The position numbers and the translations under genes were made by a program. DNA of 64,000 nt, from assembly GCA_944385965.1 (NCBI GenBank), contig CALWZG010000053.1, forward strand, positions 1 through 64,000. The letters are read 5' to 3'. Shown here piece after piece: positions 36,596 through 44,643 of this stretch (position 1 is its first letter; the number at the start of each line of letters is the position of its first letter). Below the pieces are notes generated by a model, which saw only the letters and a program-made list of their open reading frames with translations, was not told the DNA's origin and searched no databases. Source of the DNA: an uncultured Anaerotruncus sp. Lineage in GTDB: Bacteria; Bacillota; Clostridia; Oscillospirales; Ruminococcaceae.

Positions 36596-37341
36596 TGTCA
36601 TATACCAGCGCCTTTGCTGCCTGGTATGACCAGTTGACCCAAGAGGTAGACTACCCTGGTCGGGCGGCGTATTTTGACCAGATTATCCGGGAACGAATGG
36701 AGGTCACACAGGAAACCATCCTGTTGGATTTGGCCTGTGGTACCGGAAACCTTTCCCGGGAGATGGCCCAAAAAGGTTATGATGTGATTGGCGTGGACGG
36801 AAGCCCGGATATGCTTGCTGAGGCCATGTCCAAGCCTATAACACAGGAGCGTCCAATTTTGTATCTTTGTCAGGAAATGGCGCAGTTGGATTTATACGGA
36901 ACCGTAGATGTAACCATCTGCGCCTTGGATTCTTTAAATCATATTACCGACCCGGAAGAAGTAAAACAGGTATTGGGCAAAGTTTCATTGTTTACCATTC
37001 CGGGAGGTCTTTTTGTCTTTGATGTAAACACCCTTTATAAGCACCAGCAGGTATTGGCAAACCATACCTTTGTGTATGATTTGGACCAGGTGTATTGTGT
37101 CTGGCAGAATACCACCAGCCCAGATTATTTGACCGAGATTTCTCTGGACTTATTTCATCGTGAGGGAGACGCCTATTACCGCTCAGAAGAACGCTTTTAT
37201 GAGCGTGGCTATTCCCATGAATGGCTGACCCAAGCGCTGACGGATACAGGTATGGAGCTTTTGGCGGTTTACGCAGGGGATACTTTTGAGCCAGTCAAGG
37301 AAGATACCCAACGGGCGGTGTATGTGGCCCGCAAACTTTAA
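36595..37341 (+). CDS. Class I SAM-dependent methyltransferase
   Basis: 248 residues. The SAM-binding motif I is LLDLACGTGNLSREMA near residue 43, followed by DVIGVDGSPDML (motif II acidic residue) and a DVTICALDSLNHI region. The substrate is unknown; the closest general type is the small-molecule or tRNA-type class I enzyme with an inserted beta-rich segment (about 130-210). It is co-translated with yerC and followed after 25 bases by hslO. Confidence 0.9.
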   Translation: MSYTSAFAAWYDQLTQEVDYPGRAAYFDQIIRERMEVTQETILLDLACGTGNLSREMAQKGYDVIGVDGSPDMLAEAMSKPITQERPILYLCQEMAQLDLYGTVDVTICALDSLNHITDPEEVKQVLGKVSLFTIPGGLFVFDVNTLYKHQQVLANHTFVYDLDQVYCVWQNTTSPDYLTEISLDLFHREGDAYYRSEERFYERGYSHEWLTQALTDTGMELLAVYAGDTFEPVKEDTQRAVYVARKL

Positions 37342-37366
37342 TTTGTAAGCAAAGGATTTTGAGTAT

Positions 37367-38239
37367 ATGGGAAATTTAATCCGAGCCATCGCCACGGATG
37401 GCTCTTTGGTTTGTACTGTCATTGATTCCACCAGCTTGGTGGCTGAAATGGAGCGTGTTCATCAGCCCTCCGCCACAGTGACTGCCGCTTTGGGCCGATT
37501 GCTGACCGCTGCCTCCATTATGGGGCGACAGCTGAAAAATGAGAAGGACAGTGTTACCATCCGGGTAGCGGGAGGAGGACCCGCAGGTACTCTCATTGCT
37601 GTGTCGGATAGTCACGGCAACCCAAGGGCCTATGTGGGAAATCCTATTGTGGAAATTCCCTTAAATCGTTATGGAAAATTGGATGTGGCTGGAGCGGTTG
37701 GAACATCCGGCACTTTAACGGTTATTAAAGATGTGGGGTTGGAGGAGCCTTCCACAGGTTCGGTTCCTCTGGTTTCCGGGGAAATCGCGGAGGACATCAC
37801 CAGCTATTATGCCATCAGCGAGCAGACTCCCAGTGTATGCGCGTTAGGGGTTTTAGTGAACCCTGACCTGTCGGTGAAGGCCGCTGGAGGATATTTGATT
37901 CAATTGCTTCCAGGGGTGGGAGATGAGGTAGCGGACCGCCTGGAAGCTACCTTAAAAACTGTGCCGCCAGTTTCCTCTATGATTGACCAAGGGATGACGC
38001 CTTGGGAGATTGCCCAAAAAGTTTTGGATGGATTTGAGCCTCAGCTATTGGATGAGGCTCAGGTCTGCTACACCTGCAACTGCTCTAAAGCTCGAGTAGA
38101 ACGGGCTTTAATCAGCATTGGGCGGGAGGAATTGGAGCGGCTGGCCCAAGAGCAGGAGTCCACAGAGGTCTGCTGTCACTTCTGCAATAAGAAGTATACC
38201 TTCAGCCGACAGGAACTGCGTCAACTGCTGAAGCGGTAA
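37367..38239 (+). CDS. hslO: Hsp33 redox-regulated chaperone
   Basis: 290 residues. Hsp33 binds unfolding proteins under oxidative stress. The C-terminal zinc switch has four cysteines in the right pattern, CNC near residue 240 and CHFC near 270, plus extra cysteines next to each pair (CYTCNC and CCHFC). The N-terminal substrate-binding domain begins with IRAIATDGSL. It follows the methyltransferase on the same strand. Confidence 0.96.
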   Translation: MGNLIRAIATDGSLVCTVIDSTSLVAEMERVHQPSATVTAALGRLLTAASIMGRQLKNEKDSVTIRVAGGGPAGTLIAVSDSHGNPRAYVGNPIVEIPLNRYGKLDVAGAVGTSGTLTVIKDVGLEEPSTGSVPLVSGEIAEDITSYYAISEQTPSVCALGVLVNPDLSVKAAGGYLIQLLPGVGDEVADRLEATLKTVPPVSSMIDQGMTPWEIAQKVLDGFEPQLLDEAQVCYTCNCSKARVERALISIGREELERLAQEQESTEVCCHFCNKKYTFSRQELRQLLKR

Positions 38240-38304
38240 TTTACTCCAATAGATGAAAAGAGCTGGATAGACTTCCAGAGGATTAGAAAGCTGGCGACAA
38301 AATT

Positions 38305-39396
38305 ATGGTACAAATCCCTCAAGAGATTTTAGACCAAGCGAAAGAACTGCGGGCGCAGCTGCATGCGGCTCCCGAGCTTTCCGGGCAGGAACGAGAAACA
38401 GAAGGTCTGCTGAAGGATTTTTTGAAAAAACGCACCACATTAGAGCTGGTGGAGGAAGATGGCTGGTTTTATGGGGTCCATCGGGAGGGAGACCAACTTC
38501 CCAATGTGGCCCTGCGGGCGGATATGGATGCGATTTCCGGGGAAAATGGTCCCTATCATGGATGCGGCCATGATGGCCACAGCGCTATTCTGGCGGGGGC
38601 CGCTTTGGCGTGTGAGGGAAAAACCTTGGGAAAGAATCTTTTTTTCCTGTTCCAGCCCGCCGAGGAAACTGGAAAGGGAGCCATGCAATGCCGTGAGATG
38701 CTGAAAAAAGAAAAAATACAAGCTATCTATGGGCTGCATAACCTGCCAGGATTTCCACTGGGAACTGTGATGATACGAGCGGGTACCTTTGCCTGTGCCT
38801 CGGTGGGTATAACCTTATTGTTTCAAGGGGCTCAATCTCACGCCGCTTATCCTGAAAATGGAAGAAATCCAGCCTTTGCTATCTGTCGCCTGGTAGGGGA
38901 ACTGTCATCCATTCTTTCCCCGGAAAACTATCAGGGACTTGTTTTGGCCACAGTGGTTCACCTGTTGGTGGGAGAAAAAGCCTTTGGCGTTTCTGCGGGG
39001 GAAGGGGAATTGTCCCTTACTTTAAGGGCTCACCGGTCTGAGGATTTAGCCTTACTAAAAGAGAAAATCTGTCAGCAAGCGGAAGCCTTAGCGCAAGCGG
39101 ATGGCCTGACCCTGACTATCTCTTATCAGGACGAATTCCCGGATACCACCAATCCACCCCAGCTGTGCCAGCGCTTTGAGGCCGCTCTGAAAAAGTCGGG
39201 GATTCCTGTGAGTCAGCTTCAGGAGCCAATGCGATGGAGTGAGGATTTCGGTTGGTACCTGAAAGAAACAGAAGGATTGTTCTTTGGCTTGGGGGCAGGA
39301 GAGGATTGTCCTGGTCTGCATACGCCGGAATATGAGTTTCGAGATGAATTATTGGCCAAAGGGATACAGAGTTTACTGACAGCAGTCTTTTTATAA
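38305..39396 (+). CDS. M20 family amidohydrolase/peptidase
   Basis: 363 residues, slightly shorter than many M20D enzymes, which deacylate N-acyl amino acids or cut aminoacyl conjugates. Metal-binding parts are present: LRADMDAI, GCGHDGH, FQPAEETGKGA, HNLPGFPLG, and LHTPEYEF near the C-terminus. The dimerisation domain lies at about 165-275. The ribosome binding site is weak. It precedes the enolase-superfamily gene by 34 bases. Confidence 0.9.
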   Translation: MVQIPQEILDQAKELRAQLHAAPELSGQERETEGLLKDFLKKRTTLELVEEDGWFYGVHREGDQLPNVALRADMDAISGENGPYHGCGHDGHSAILAGAALACEGKTLGKNLFFLFQPAEETGKGAMQCREMLKKEKIQAIYGLHNLPGFPLGTVMIRAGTFACASVGITLLFQGAQSHAAYPENGRNPAFAICRLVGELSSILSPENYQGLVLATVVHLLVGEKAFGVSAGEGELSLTLRAHRSEDLALLKEKICQQAEALAQADGLTLTISYQDEFPDTTNPPQLCQRFEAALKKSGIPVSQLQEPMRWSEDFGWYLKETEGLFFGLGAGEDCPGLHTPEYEFRDELLAKGIQSLLTAVFL

Positions 39397-39430
39397 TGGT
39401 TAATGAATACAGAAAGGAAGCGTTTATTTT

Positions 39431-40651
39431 ATGCCAATTATCACAAAGGTACGAACGATACGTTTAAAAGATTTTTCCAATATTTTGTGGGTAGAACTGG
39501 AAACAGATGAGGGCTTGACTGGTCTGGGAGAGGTTTGGCGTGGTTCTGCCGCTGTGGAAGCGGTCATCCATAATGAGATTGGAAAATGGCTGGTAGGCCA
39601 GGATTCCCGGCAGATAGAGTACATCTCCCGGACTTTGATGACACCTTATGTGGGATTTCACAGCGCCAGTGCTGAGGTACGGGCAGCTAGTGCCATCGAC
39701 ATCGCCCTGTGGGATTTACATGGAAAGCGTTATGGAATTCCGGTTTATGAGGCTTTAGGAGGCGCTTGCCGCTCCAGTATACAGGTATATAACACCTGCT
39801 CCGGATATTCCTATAATGCCAGCTCCAGCTCCTATGACTCTAACTCCAGCCGACGGGTAATTGGGACTCAGGACGAGATGCGGGGACCTTATGATGACCA
39901 GATTGCCTTCAATCGGGACGCGGGCGTTTTGGCTAAAAGTCTGCTGAGTGAAGGCTATCGGGTGATGAAAATTTGGCCATTTGACCCTTACGCTGCCAAA
40001 ACCAAAGGTGTTTGGATTTCCCGGGAGGATTTGAAAAAGGGGTTGGAGCCCTTCCGCAAGATTCGGGAAGCTGTGGGGGATCAAATGGAGGTAATGTGTG
40101 AATTGCACAGCTTGTGGAGCTTGCCCGCCGCCATACAAATCTGCCAGGCTTTGGAAGAGTATCATATTTTTTGGGCGGAGGACGCCTTGTGCAAGATGGA
40201 TGATATTCAGTCCCTGCAATCTTTGAGAAATAAAACCAGAACCCCCATCTGCGGCAGTGAAACATTAGCCACATCGGTCACCTTCCGGCAGATGCTCTCA
40301 GCGGGTGTGTTTGACTATGTGATGATTGATTTAGGCTGGTGCGGCGGTTTGACCGAGGGAAGGAAGATTGCCAACCTGGCGGAAAGCTATAACCTGCCGG
40401 TTGCCCCTCACGATTGTACAGGTCCAGTCCTTCTTTGGTCCGGCTTGCATCTGGCGCTGCACGCCTCCAATGGGATGTTCCAGGAGGTGGTTCGGGCCAA
40501 CTTGGCTTCCTGGTATAAGGATATGGTGGATGAACTGCCTGTGATTCAGGATGGTATGGCTCAGCTTCCCACCAGACCTGGCCTGGGAGTCAACCTGAAG
40601 CCAGAGGTAAAACAGCGTCCAGACGCTGTCATTCGGGAGACAACCTGCTGA
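39431..40651 (+). CDS. Mandelate racemase/muconate lactonizing enzyme (enolase superfamily)
   Basis: 406 residues. N-terminal capping domain (about 1-125) plus TIM barrel. Metal ligands fit MCELHS (Glu), WAEDAL (Glu) and CGSET (Glu), and a late catalytic His lies in APHDCTGP. These enzymes abstract a proton next to a carboxylate; most in this subgroup are sugar acid dehydratases. An inserted serine- and tyrosine-rich loop (about 120-140) is unusual. The N-terminal MPIITKVRTIRL start has AAGGAAG upstream. The substrate is not readable; no sugar acid pathway genes lie beside it. Confidence 0.88.
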   Translation: MPIITKVRTIRLKDFSNILWVELETDEGLTGLGEVWRGSAAVEAVIHNEIGKWLVGQDSRQIEYISRTLMTPYVGFHSASAEVRAASAIDIALWDLHGKRYGIPVYEALGGACRSSIQVYNTCSGYSYNASSSSYDSNSSRRVIGTQDEMRGPYDDQIAFNRDAGVLAKSLLSEGYRVMKIWPFDPYAAKTKGVWISREDLKKGLEPFRKIREAVGDQMEVMCELHSLWSLPAAIQICQALEEYHIFWAEDALCKMDDIQSLQSLRNKTRTPICGSETLATSVTFRQMLSAGVFDYVMIDLGWCGGLTEGRKIANLAESYNLPVAPHDCTGPVLLWSGLHLALHASNGMFQEVVRANLASWYKDMVDELPVIQDGMAQLPTRPGLGVNLKPEVKQRPDAVIRETTC

Positions 40652-40667
40652 CACAGAGACATCATTA

Positions 40668-40701
40668 AAAGCGGTATGGCTTGGAAAAGTCATACCGCTT
40701 T
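40668..40701. terminator. Terminator after the enolase-superfamily gene
   Basis: AAAGCGGTATG (40668-40678) pairs with CATACCGCTTT (40691-40701), and the stem extends inward by about 5 pairs. It may also serve the converging minus-strand gene. Confidence 0.8.
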
Positions 40702-40739
40702 CTGCTTTGTATTATAACCTTCTTAGTCAAGGAGCCTTT

Positions 40740-41186
40740 TTAGAGCTGGTGCGCCCAGTCAATGCCTGGATAGAACTGCCCAGTCCTGATAAAATACTCC
40801 ACCGCTTTTATACCCGTTTGGATGTCTTGAACAGTAAGGTACTTTTCAATAGGAGACTGTCCGCCGGACCGTAAAGGGGACAGTTCTTCGCTTCCCTCAA
40901 AATCCTTGTTATAGGAATAGTAGTTATCCTGACCAAACTCCCCTGAAAAACCAAGGGCCAGCCATTTTCCGTCACACAATACCTCCATCCAGTTATCCTC
41001 TCCATTTGGGTCCAGAGACAAAATAACCTCTATCTCAGAGGGGATTTGCTGGAGTATTTTTGAGATAAGCTCCTCGGTAATCTCATCCTCCTCGTAGTCT
41101 GAATCGTATGAGATATATTTTACCGCGATGGTTTGGGAATCAAATTCTGGGATAACGTCTTGCTTTGAAATGATTTCAAATTCCAT
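40740..41186 (-). CDS. Acidic protein of unknown function, 148 residues
   Basis: I do not recognise it. It has no signal peptide and is strongly acidic (DSDYEEDEITEEL). An alternating strand pattern is followed by WMEVLCDGKWLALGFSGEFGQDNYYSYN and ends in FIRTGQFYPGIDWAHQL. The pattern recalls small immunity-type or Imm1-like proteins, but I see no toxin gene beside it and make no claim. The ATG at 41186 has GGAGGG 8 bases upstream; the frame extended to 41258 is not supported. Confidence 0.72.
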   Translation of the reverse strand: MEFEIISKQDVIPEFDSQTIAVKYISYDSDYEEDEITEELISKILQQIPSEIEVILSLDPNGEDNWMEVLCDGKWLALGFSGEFGQDNYYSYNKDFEGSEELSPLRSGGQSPIEKYLTVQDIQTGIKAVEYFIRTGQFYPGIDWAHQL

Positions 41187-41339
41187 AATTTTTACCCTCC
41201 ATTTTATGAAAGATTTTAACTTTACAAAAGTATAGCACAATACCAGAAATAAATCCATAGTATAGACCTAATGGAAGAGCCTCTCAAGCCAATCCTCTAG
41301 AATAGCAAGAAATCTTGTTCATGCATAGGATGAAGGGAA

Positions 41340-41356
41340 CAGCCTTTCAGGCTGTG
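41340..41356 (+). other. Small hairpin before the Cys-rich gene
   Basis: ACAGCC (41340-41345) and GGCTGT (41351-41356) form a 6-bp stem with a 5-base loop, 32 bases before the start codon. The function is unknown; the gap 41187-41387 shows no sure promoter. Confidence 0.3.
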
Positions 41357-41387
41357 ACAATACATCAGAAATGAAAAGGTGTGATGG

Positions 41388-41717
41388 ATGATGGCATATT
41401 GCTGTGAGAACAGAAGGCGGAATGGCTGCTGCTGTTGCTGCTGCCAGCAGCGGAGAACCACCTGCGACAACTGCCAAATCCGTCCTGTGAGCGGGTGTCC
41501 CGCTCATAGTGACGAATGTACTTGGTATCCGTTGGCGGACCAGGAGTTCCTGGAGGACGAAAGCCAGATGCGGGTTTGCTGTGACCAAAATGGCTGCTGT
41601 GGGTTATACCCTGAAAAATGCCGCAATACATTTTGGCCGAATTTTTCCCATCCCCGCTGGCTGTGCTGCAAGGATTTGTACTGCGCCCGCAGACAAGGAC
41701 CGGTGTGCCGCCGGTAA
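41388..41717 (+). CDS. Very cysteine-rich small protein, 109 residues
   Basis: About 21 of 109 residues are cysteine, including a run of six (CCCCCC near residues 14-19) and pairs at several later sites (VCCDQNGCC, WLCCKDLYC). There is no signal peptide. AAGGTG lies a few bases upstream of paired ATGs at 38 and 41391. Such composition suggests metal binding, or a cross-linked structural protein. Its position immediately before spoIIGA and sigE makes a spore-related role possible, but this is inference from position. Overlapping ORFs on the other strand are present, so reality of the gene is likely but not proven. Confidence 0.6.
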   Translation: MMAYCCENRRRNGCCCCCCQQRRTTCDNCQIRPVSGCPAHSDECTWYPLADQEFLEDESQMRVCCDQNGCCGLYPEKCRNTFWPNFSHPRWLCCKDLYCARRQGPVCRR

Positions 41718-41744
41718 CAGGAAAACCTCTGCATAGGTTTTATC

Positions 41745-41779
41745 AAAACCCCGTTTGGCTTAAAGCTAGGCGGGGTTTT
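41745..41779 (+). terminator. Terminator after the Cys-rich gene
   Basis: AAAACCCCG (41745-41753) pairs with CGGGGTTTT (41771-41779). It separates the Cys-rich gene from the spoIIGA promoter. Confidence 0.75.
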
Positions 41780-41853
41780 AAACTGTATTTTAAAAGACAA
41801 GCTAAGCAGGAGCTTCTTAATTGGAGCAAGCAGTTGTAAAGATGAACCCTGTT

Positions 41854-41888
41854 TTCGACAGAAAGAAAACTTGTCCTGCTCCTATAAT
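41854..41888 (+). promoter_or_regulatory. Spo0A-type promoter of spoIIGA
   Basis: TTCGACA at 41854-41860 is the exact complement of the Spo0A box core TGTCGAA. A perfect TATAAT follows at 41883-41888, 22 bases after it, and no normal -35 stands 17 bases before it. This is how Spo0A-activated spoIIG promoters look. The ATG-equivalent start of spoIIGA is 45 bases further on. Confidence 0.6.
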
Positions 41889-41932
41889 AAAATCTGGAAG
41901 AAACAGGCCTGACAAACCTAGGAGATGATAGG

Positions 41933-42757
41933 GTGGAAGTCTATGCGGATGTATTGGTTACAGTCAATTACGTGGTGGATTTGCTTCTCCTGCTGGCAGT
42001 GGTCAAAATTCAGGGGGCGGTGGTCTCCCGAAGAAGACTATGCTTGGGAGCGCTTGTGGGAGCGCTTAGCTCTTTAAGTATTTTCTTGCCGTACATAGGC
42101 TGGTGGTTCCAAGGGGGGATGAAACTGTTGTTGGCCGCAGGGATGGGCGCTGTGGTATTTGGTCTGAACCCTATGAGCCGGTTTTGGAAAGGCTTTTTGC
42201 TTTTATTGGTGATGAGCTTTGTGTTAGCGGGAGGACTATTGGCTCTCTATTGGTTTGTGGCGCCGGTGGGGATGCTCTATTATAATGGGGTAGTTTACTT
42301 TGACCTTTCCCCTTTGCTGCTGGTAGGCTGCGTTGGAGGGGTATATGTTATCCTATGTCTTTTAGAGCGATTATTCCAGGGCCATAAAGGGGACAGCCGT
42401 ATTTATCAGGTAAGCATTTGGGCAAATGGGAAAACGGTCTCCTGCAAAGGGCTGACCGATACAGGCAGCAGTCTGCGGGAACCCTTTTCGGGAGCGCCTG
42501 TCATTGTCTGTGATAGGGAATTGGCCAGAAAGGTATGGCCCAATGACCAAAAAAGCTTCCGTGTGATTCCCTGTCTAACAGTGAATGGGGCATCCGCTTT
42601 GGAAGGTTTTCAGCCGGAGTTTGTTCGTATTGAGGGCAACGGCAGAACCATTCAGACAAAAGATTGCTATATTGCATGCAGCAAGCAGCCAATACAGGGA
42701 GCTTATCAAGCGCTAATCAATCCCCAGATGGTCGGGGAAGACGGCCTGCTGGGATAA
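41933..42757 (+). CDS. spoIIGA: Sigma-E processing peptidase SpoIIGA
   Basis: 274 residues. A membrane aspartic protease of the mother cell that cleaves the pro-sequence of sigma-E. The N-terminal half has about five hydrophobic membrane segments (up to about residue 145). The soluble half carries the catalytic DTGSSLREPFSG motif near residue 175. The start is a GTG at 41933 with AGGAG about 9 bases upstream. The gene is followed by sigE after 12 bases, the conserved order. Confidence 0.95.
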   Translation: MEVYADVLVTVNYVVDLLLLLAVVKIQGAVVSRRRLCLGALVGALSSLSIFLPYIGWWFQGGMKLLLAAGMGAVVFGLNPMSRFWKGFLLLLVMSFVLAGGLLALYWFVAPVGMLYYNGVVYFDLSPLLLVGCVGGVYVILCLLERLFQGHKGDSRIYQVSIWANGKTVSCKGLTDTGSSLREPFSGAPVIVCDRELARKVWPNDQKSFRVIPCLTVNGASALEGFQPEFVRIEGNGRTIQTKDCYIACSKQPIQGAYQALINPQMVGEDGLLG

Positions 42758-42769
42758 GGGGGAAGGAAT

Positions 42770-43492
42770 ATGAAACTTTGTTTTGACTGGATAAGGCGAA
42801 TTTTAGATTGGGTGAAGGGATATTTAGGAAAGCGAAAACCCAGGCGAATTGATTATATCAATGGCCCAGAAACTCTGCCGGCGCCTCTGACCCGAGAAGA
42901 GGAGCAGGAGATATTCGCCCGGTTGGAACAGGAGGATGAGGACGCTCGGGAAATTTTGACGGTACATAACCTGCGGCTGGTGGTTTACATCGCCAAAAAA
43001 TTTGAGTCCACTGGAATCAATGTGGAGGATTTGATTTCCGTTGGAACGATTGGATTGATAAAGGCGGTCAATACCTTCCGTCCGCAAAAAAATATCAAGT
43101 TAGCCACCTACGCCTCCCGCTGTATCGAAAACGAGATTTTAATGCACTTGCGGAAAAACCAGTCCCATAAAAATGAGGTCTCGATTGATGAGCCTTTGAA
43201 TGTGGATTGGGATGGGAATGAGTTGCTTTTGTCAGATATTTTGGGCACAGACCCCGACAGTATCAACCGGCCGGTGGAGGACGAGGCGGAACGGGGGCTT
43301 TTGATGAAGGCGGTTCGCGGTCTGGGAGAACGGGAGAGAATCATTATGGAGCTTCGCTTTGGCTTGGGCGGGAAGGAGGAAAAGACCCAGAAAGAGGTAG
43401 CAGATTTGATTGGAATTTCTCAATCTTATATTTCCCGGCTGGAGAAGCGCATCATCAAAAAGCTAAAAAAGGAGTTGGAACACGCCATTTAA
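42770..43492 (+). CDS. sigE: Sporulation sigma factor E
   Basis: 240 residues. Directs mother-cell transcription early in sporulation. An N-terminal pro-sequence of roughly 25 residues ([19 protein letters not shown]) is amphipathic and fits SpoIIGA cleavage. Region 2 has [26 protein letters not shown] then IGLIKAV, and region 4 has [18 protein letters not shown]. It ends in a strong bidirectional terminator, so sigG downstream needs its own promoter. Confidence 0.97.
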   Translation: MKLCFDWIRRILDWVKGYLGKRKPRRIDYINGPETLPAPLTREEEQEIFARLEQEDEDAREILTVHNLRLVVYIAKKFESTGINVEDLISVGTIGLIKAVNTFRPQKNIKLATYASRCIENEILMHLRKNQSHKNEVSIDEPLNVDWDGNELLLSDILGTDPDSINRPVEDEAERGLLMKAVRGLGERERIIMELRFGLGGKEEKTQKEVADLIGISQSYISRLEKRIIKKLKKELEHAI

Positions 43493-43500
43493 TCACTTGA

Positions 43501-43555
43501 AAAAGGGAGCGAGATAGGACACGATTTTGAAAGGTGTCTTATCTTGCTCCCTTTT
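43501..43555. terminator. Bidirectional terminator between sigE and the ModE-like gene
   Basis: A 22-bp stem (43501-43522 with 43534-43555, two G-U pairs) and an 11-base loop, flanked by A and T runs. It ends sigE on the + strand and the ModE-like gene on the minus strand. Confidence 0.9.
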
Positions 43556-43559
43556 CTTT

Positions 43560-43934
43560 TTAAATTGAATTGGAAGAGGAGAAGTGTTTTTGGAATAGTT
43601 GGTCCAGCAGCTGATTGGCTTCCTTTTGAAAGGCCAGATACCGGTTCAAAAGCTCCTCTCCTTGAGGGGTCAGGGTAGAGCCTTCCCGATGGGCACCCCC
43701 TTTGCGGGCTTCAATCAGTGGAAACCCCAGGTCCTCCTCAGCCAGCTTCAACAAACGCCACCCTTTGCTGTAAGCCATACCAATTTCCTGACAAGCGCTT
43801 CTCAAAGAGTGGCCTTGCCGAATCAACTCCAGCAAGGTAGCGGGGCCTTTCCCGAAATGAGGTTCCCGGTTATAGATTTGATATCTTGTAAGATAGTGGG
43901 CAGGAGAAGTTTCGATGGTAAATCCCTCCTTCAT
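43560..43934 (-). CDS. ModE-like DNA-binding protein, HTH domain only
   Basis: 124 residues, matching the N-terminal winged HTH of ModE, the molybdate-responsive regulator: GPATLLELIRQGHSLRSACQEIGMAYSKGWRLL, then GFPLIEARKGG and STLTPQGEELL. The C-terminal TOBE domains that bind molybdate in full ModE are absent, so it may sense the metal some other way or not at all. The start is uncertain: the ATG at 43934 lacks a binding site, while a GGAGGG inside the frame is followed by ATC rather than a usual start. It diverges from the molybdenum operon and probably regulates it. Confidence 0.82.
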   Translation of the reverse strand: MKEGFTIETSPAHYLTRYQIYNREPHFGKGPATLLELIRQGHSLRSACQEIGMAYSKGWRLLKLAEEDLGFPLIEARKGGAHREGSTLTPQGEELLNRYLAFQKEANQLLDQLFQKHFSSSNSI

Positions 43935-43985
43935 GGATACTTTGCAAATCCCTGACACCTATTTGATAAAGATGATTGTTAAACA

Positions 43986-44004
43986 GTTATTATCATTGTA
44001 TAAC
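43986..44004. promoter_or_regulatory. Inverted repeat, candidate ModE site
   Basis: GTTAT (43986-43990) and ATAAC (44000-44004) are separated by 9 bases in the region between the ModE-like gene and the molybdenum operon. Short arms make this a weak candidate. Confidence 0.3.
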
Positions 44005-44081
44005 AAGGAGGCCCATCTGTCTATCTTTTTATATCGCAGCGTCCCAAACTTAATATAAGGAACAAAATTTTTATAAGATAA

Positions 44082-44110
44082 TTGACAGAAAAGCTGGTTT
44101 CCATTATACT
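44082..44110 (+). promoter_or_regulatory. Promoter of the molybdenum operon
   Basis: A perfect TTGACA (44082-44087) and TATACT (44105-44110) at 17-base spacing, 30 bases before moaC. Confidence 0.85.
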
Positions 44111-44139
44111 TATTCAAGAATAATGAATGGGGGAATTTT

Positions 44140-44643
44140 ATGCCGCTTACACATTTTGACAGTGATGGGAATGCTATTATGGTGGACGTTGGGTCAAAGG
44201 AGGATACCAGCCGGGAGGCTATTGCCAAAGGCCGCATCCATATGAGCGCAGACTGTTTTGAGGCGGTGCGGCTGGGAACGGCGAAAAAGGGAGATGTTCT
44301 AGGAGTAGCCAGGGTAGCGGGAATTATGGCGGCCAAACGAACTTCTGAGCTGATTCCGTTATGTCATCTTTTGAGCCTTACTAAAGCGGCAGTTGATTTT
44401 ACCCTTCTCCCAGAACGGAATGAAATCGAGGCGGTCTGCATCGTCCGATGTCAAGGGAAAACCGGGGTGGAAATGGAAGCATTGACAGGGGTATCGGTTG
44501 CGCTGCTTACCATCTATGATATGTGCAAGGCTATGGACAAGTCTATGGTCATCCAAGGAATTTATCTCGCCCGCAAGGAAGGCGGAAAAAGCGGTCTGAT
44601 TCAAAATTCATCTCCCTTTGAGGAGAAGGAGAACATTTTATGA
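44140..44643 (+). CDS. moaC: Cyclic pyranopterin monophosphate synthase MoaC
   Basis: 167 residues. It forms cyclic pyranopterin from the MoaA product, early in molybdenum cofactor synthesis. Family residues are [41 protein letters not shown], and [32 protein letters not shown] lies upstream of the ATG. It heads an operon of eight + strand genes. The stop overlaps the moaA start (ATGA). Confidence 0.97.
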   Translation: MPLTHFDSDGNAIMVDVGSKEDTSREAIAKGRIHMSADCFEAVRLGTAKKGDVLGVARVAGIMAAKRTSELIPLCHLLSLTKAAVDFTLLPERNEIEAVCIVRCQGKTGVEMEALTGVSVALLTIYDMCKAMDKSMVIQGIYLARKEGGKSGLIQNSSPFEEKENIL

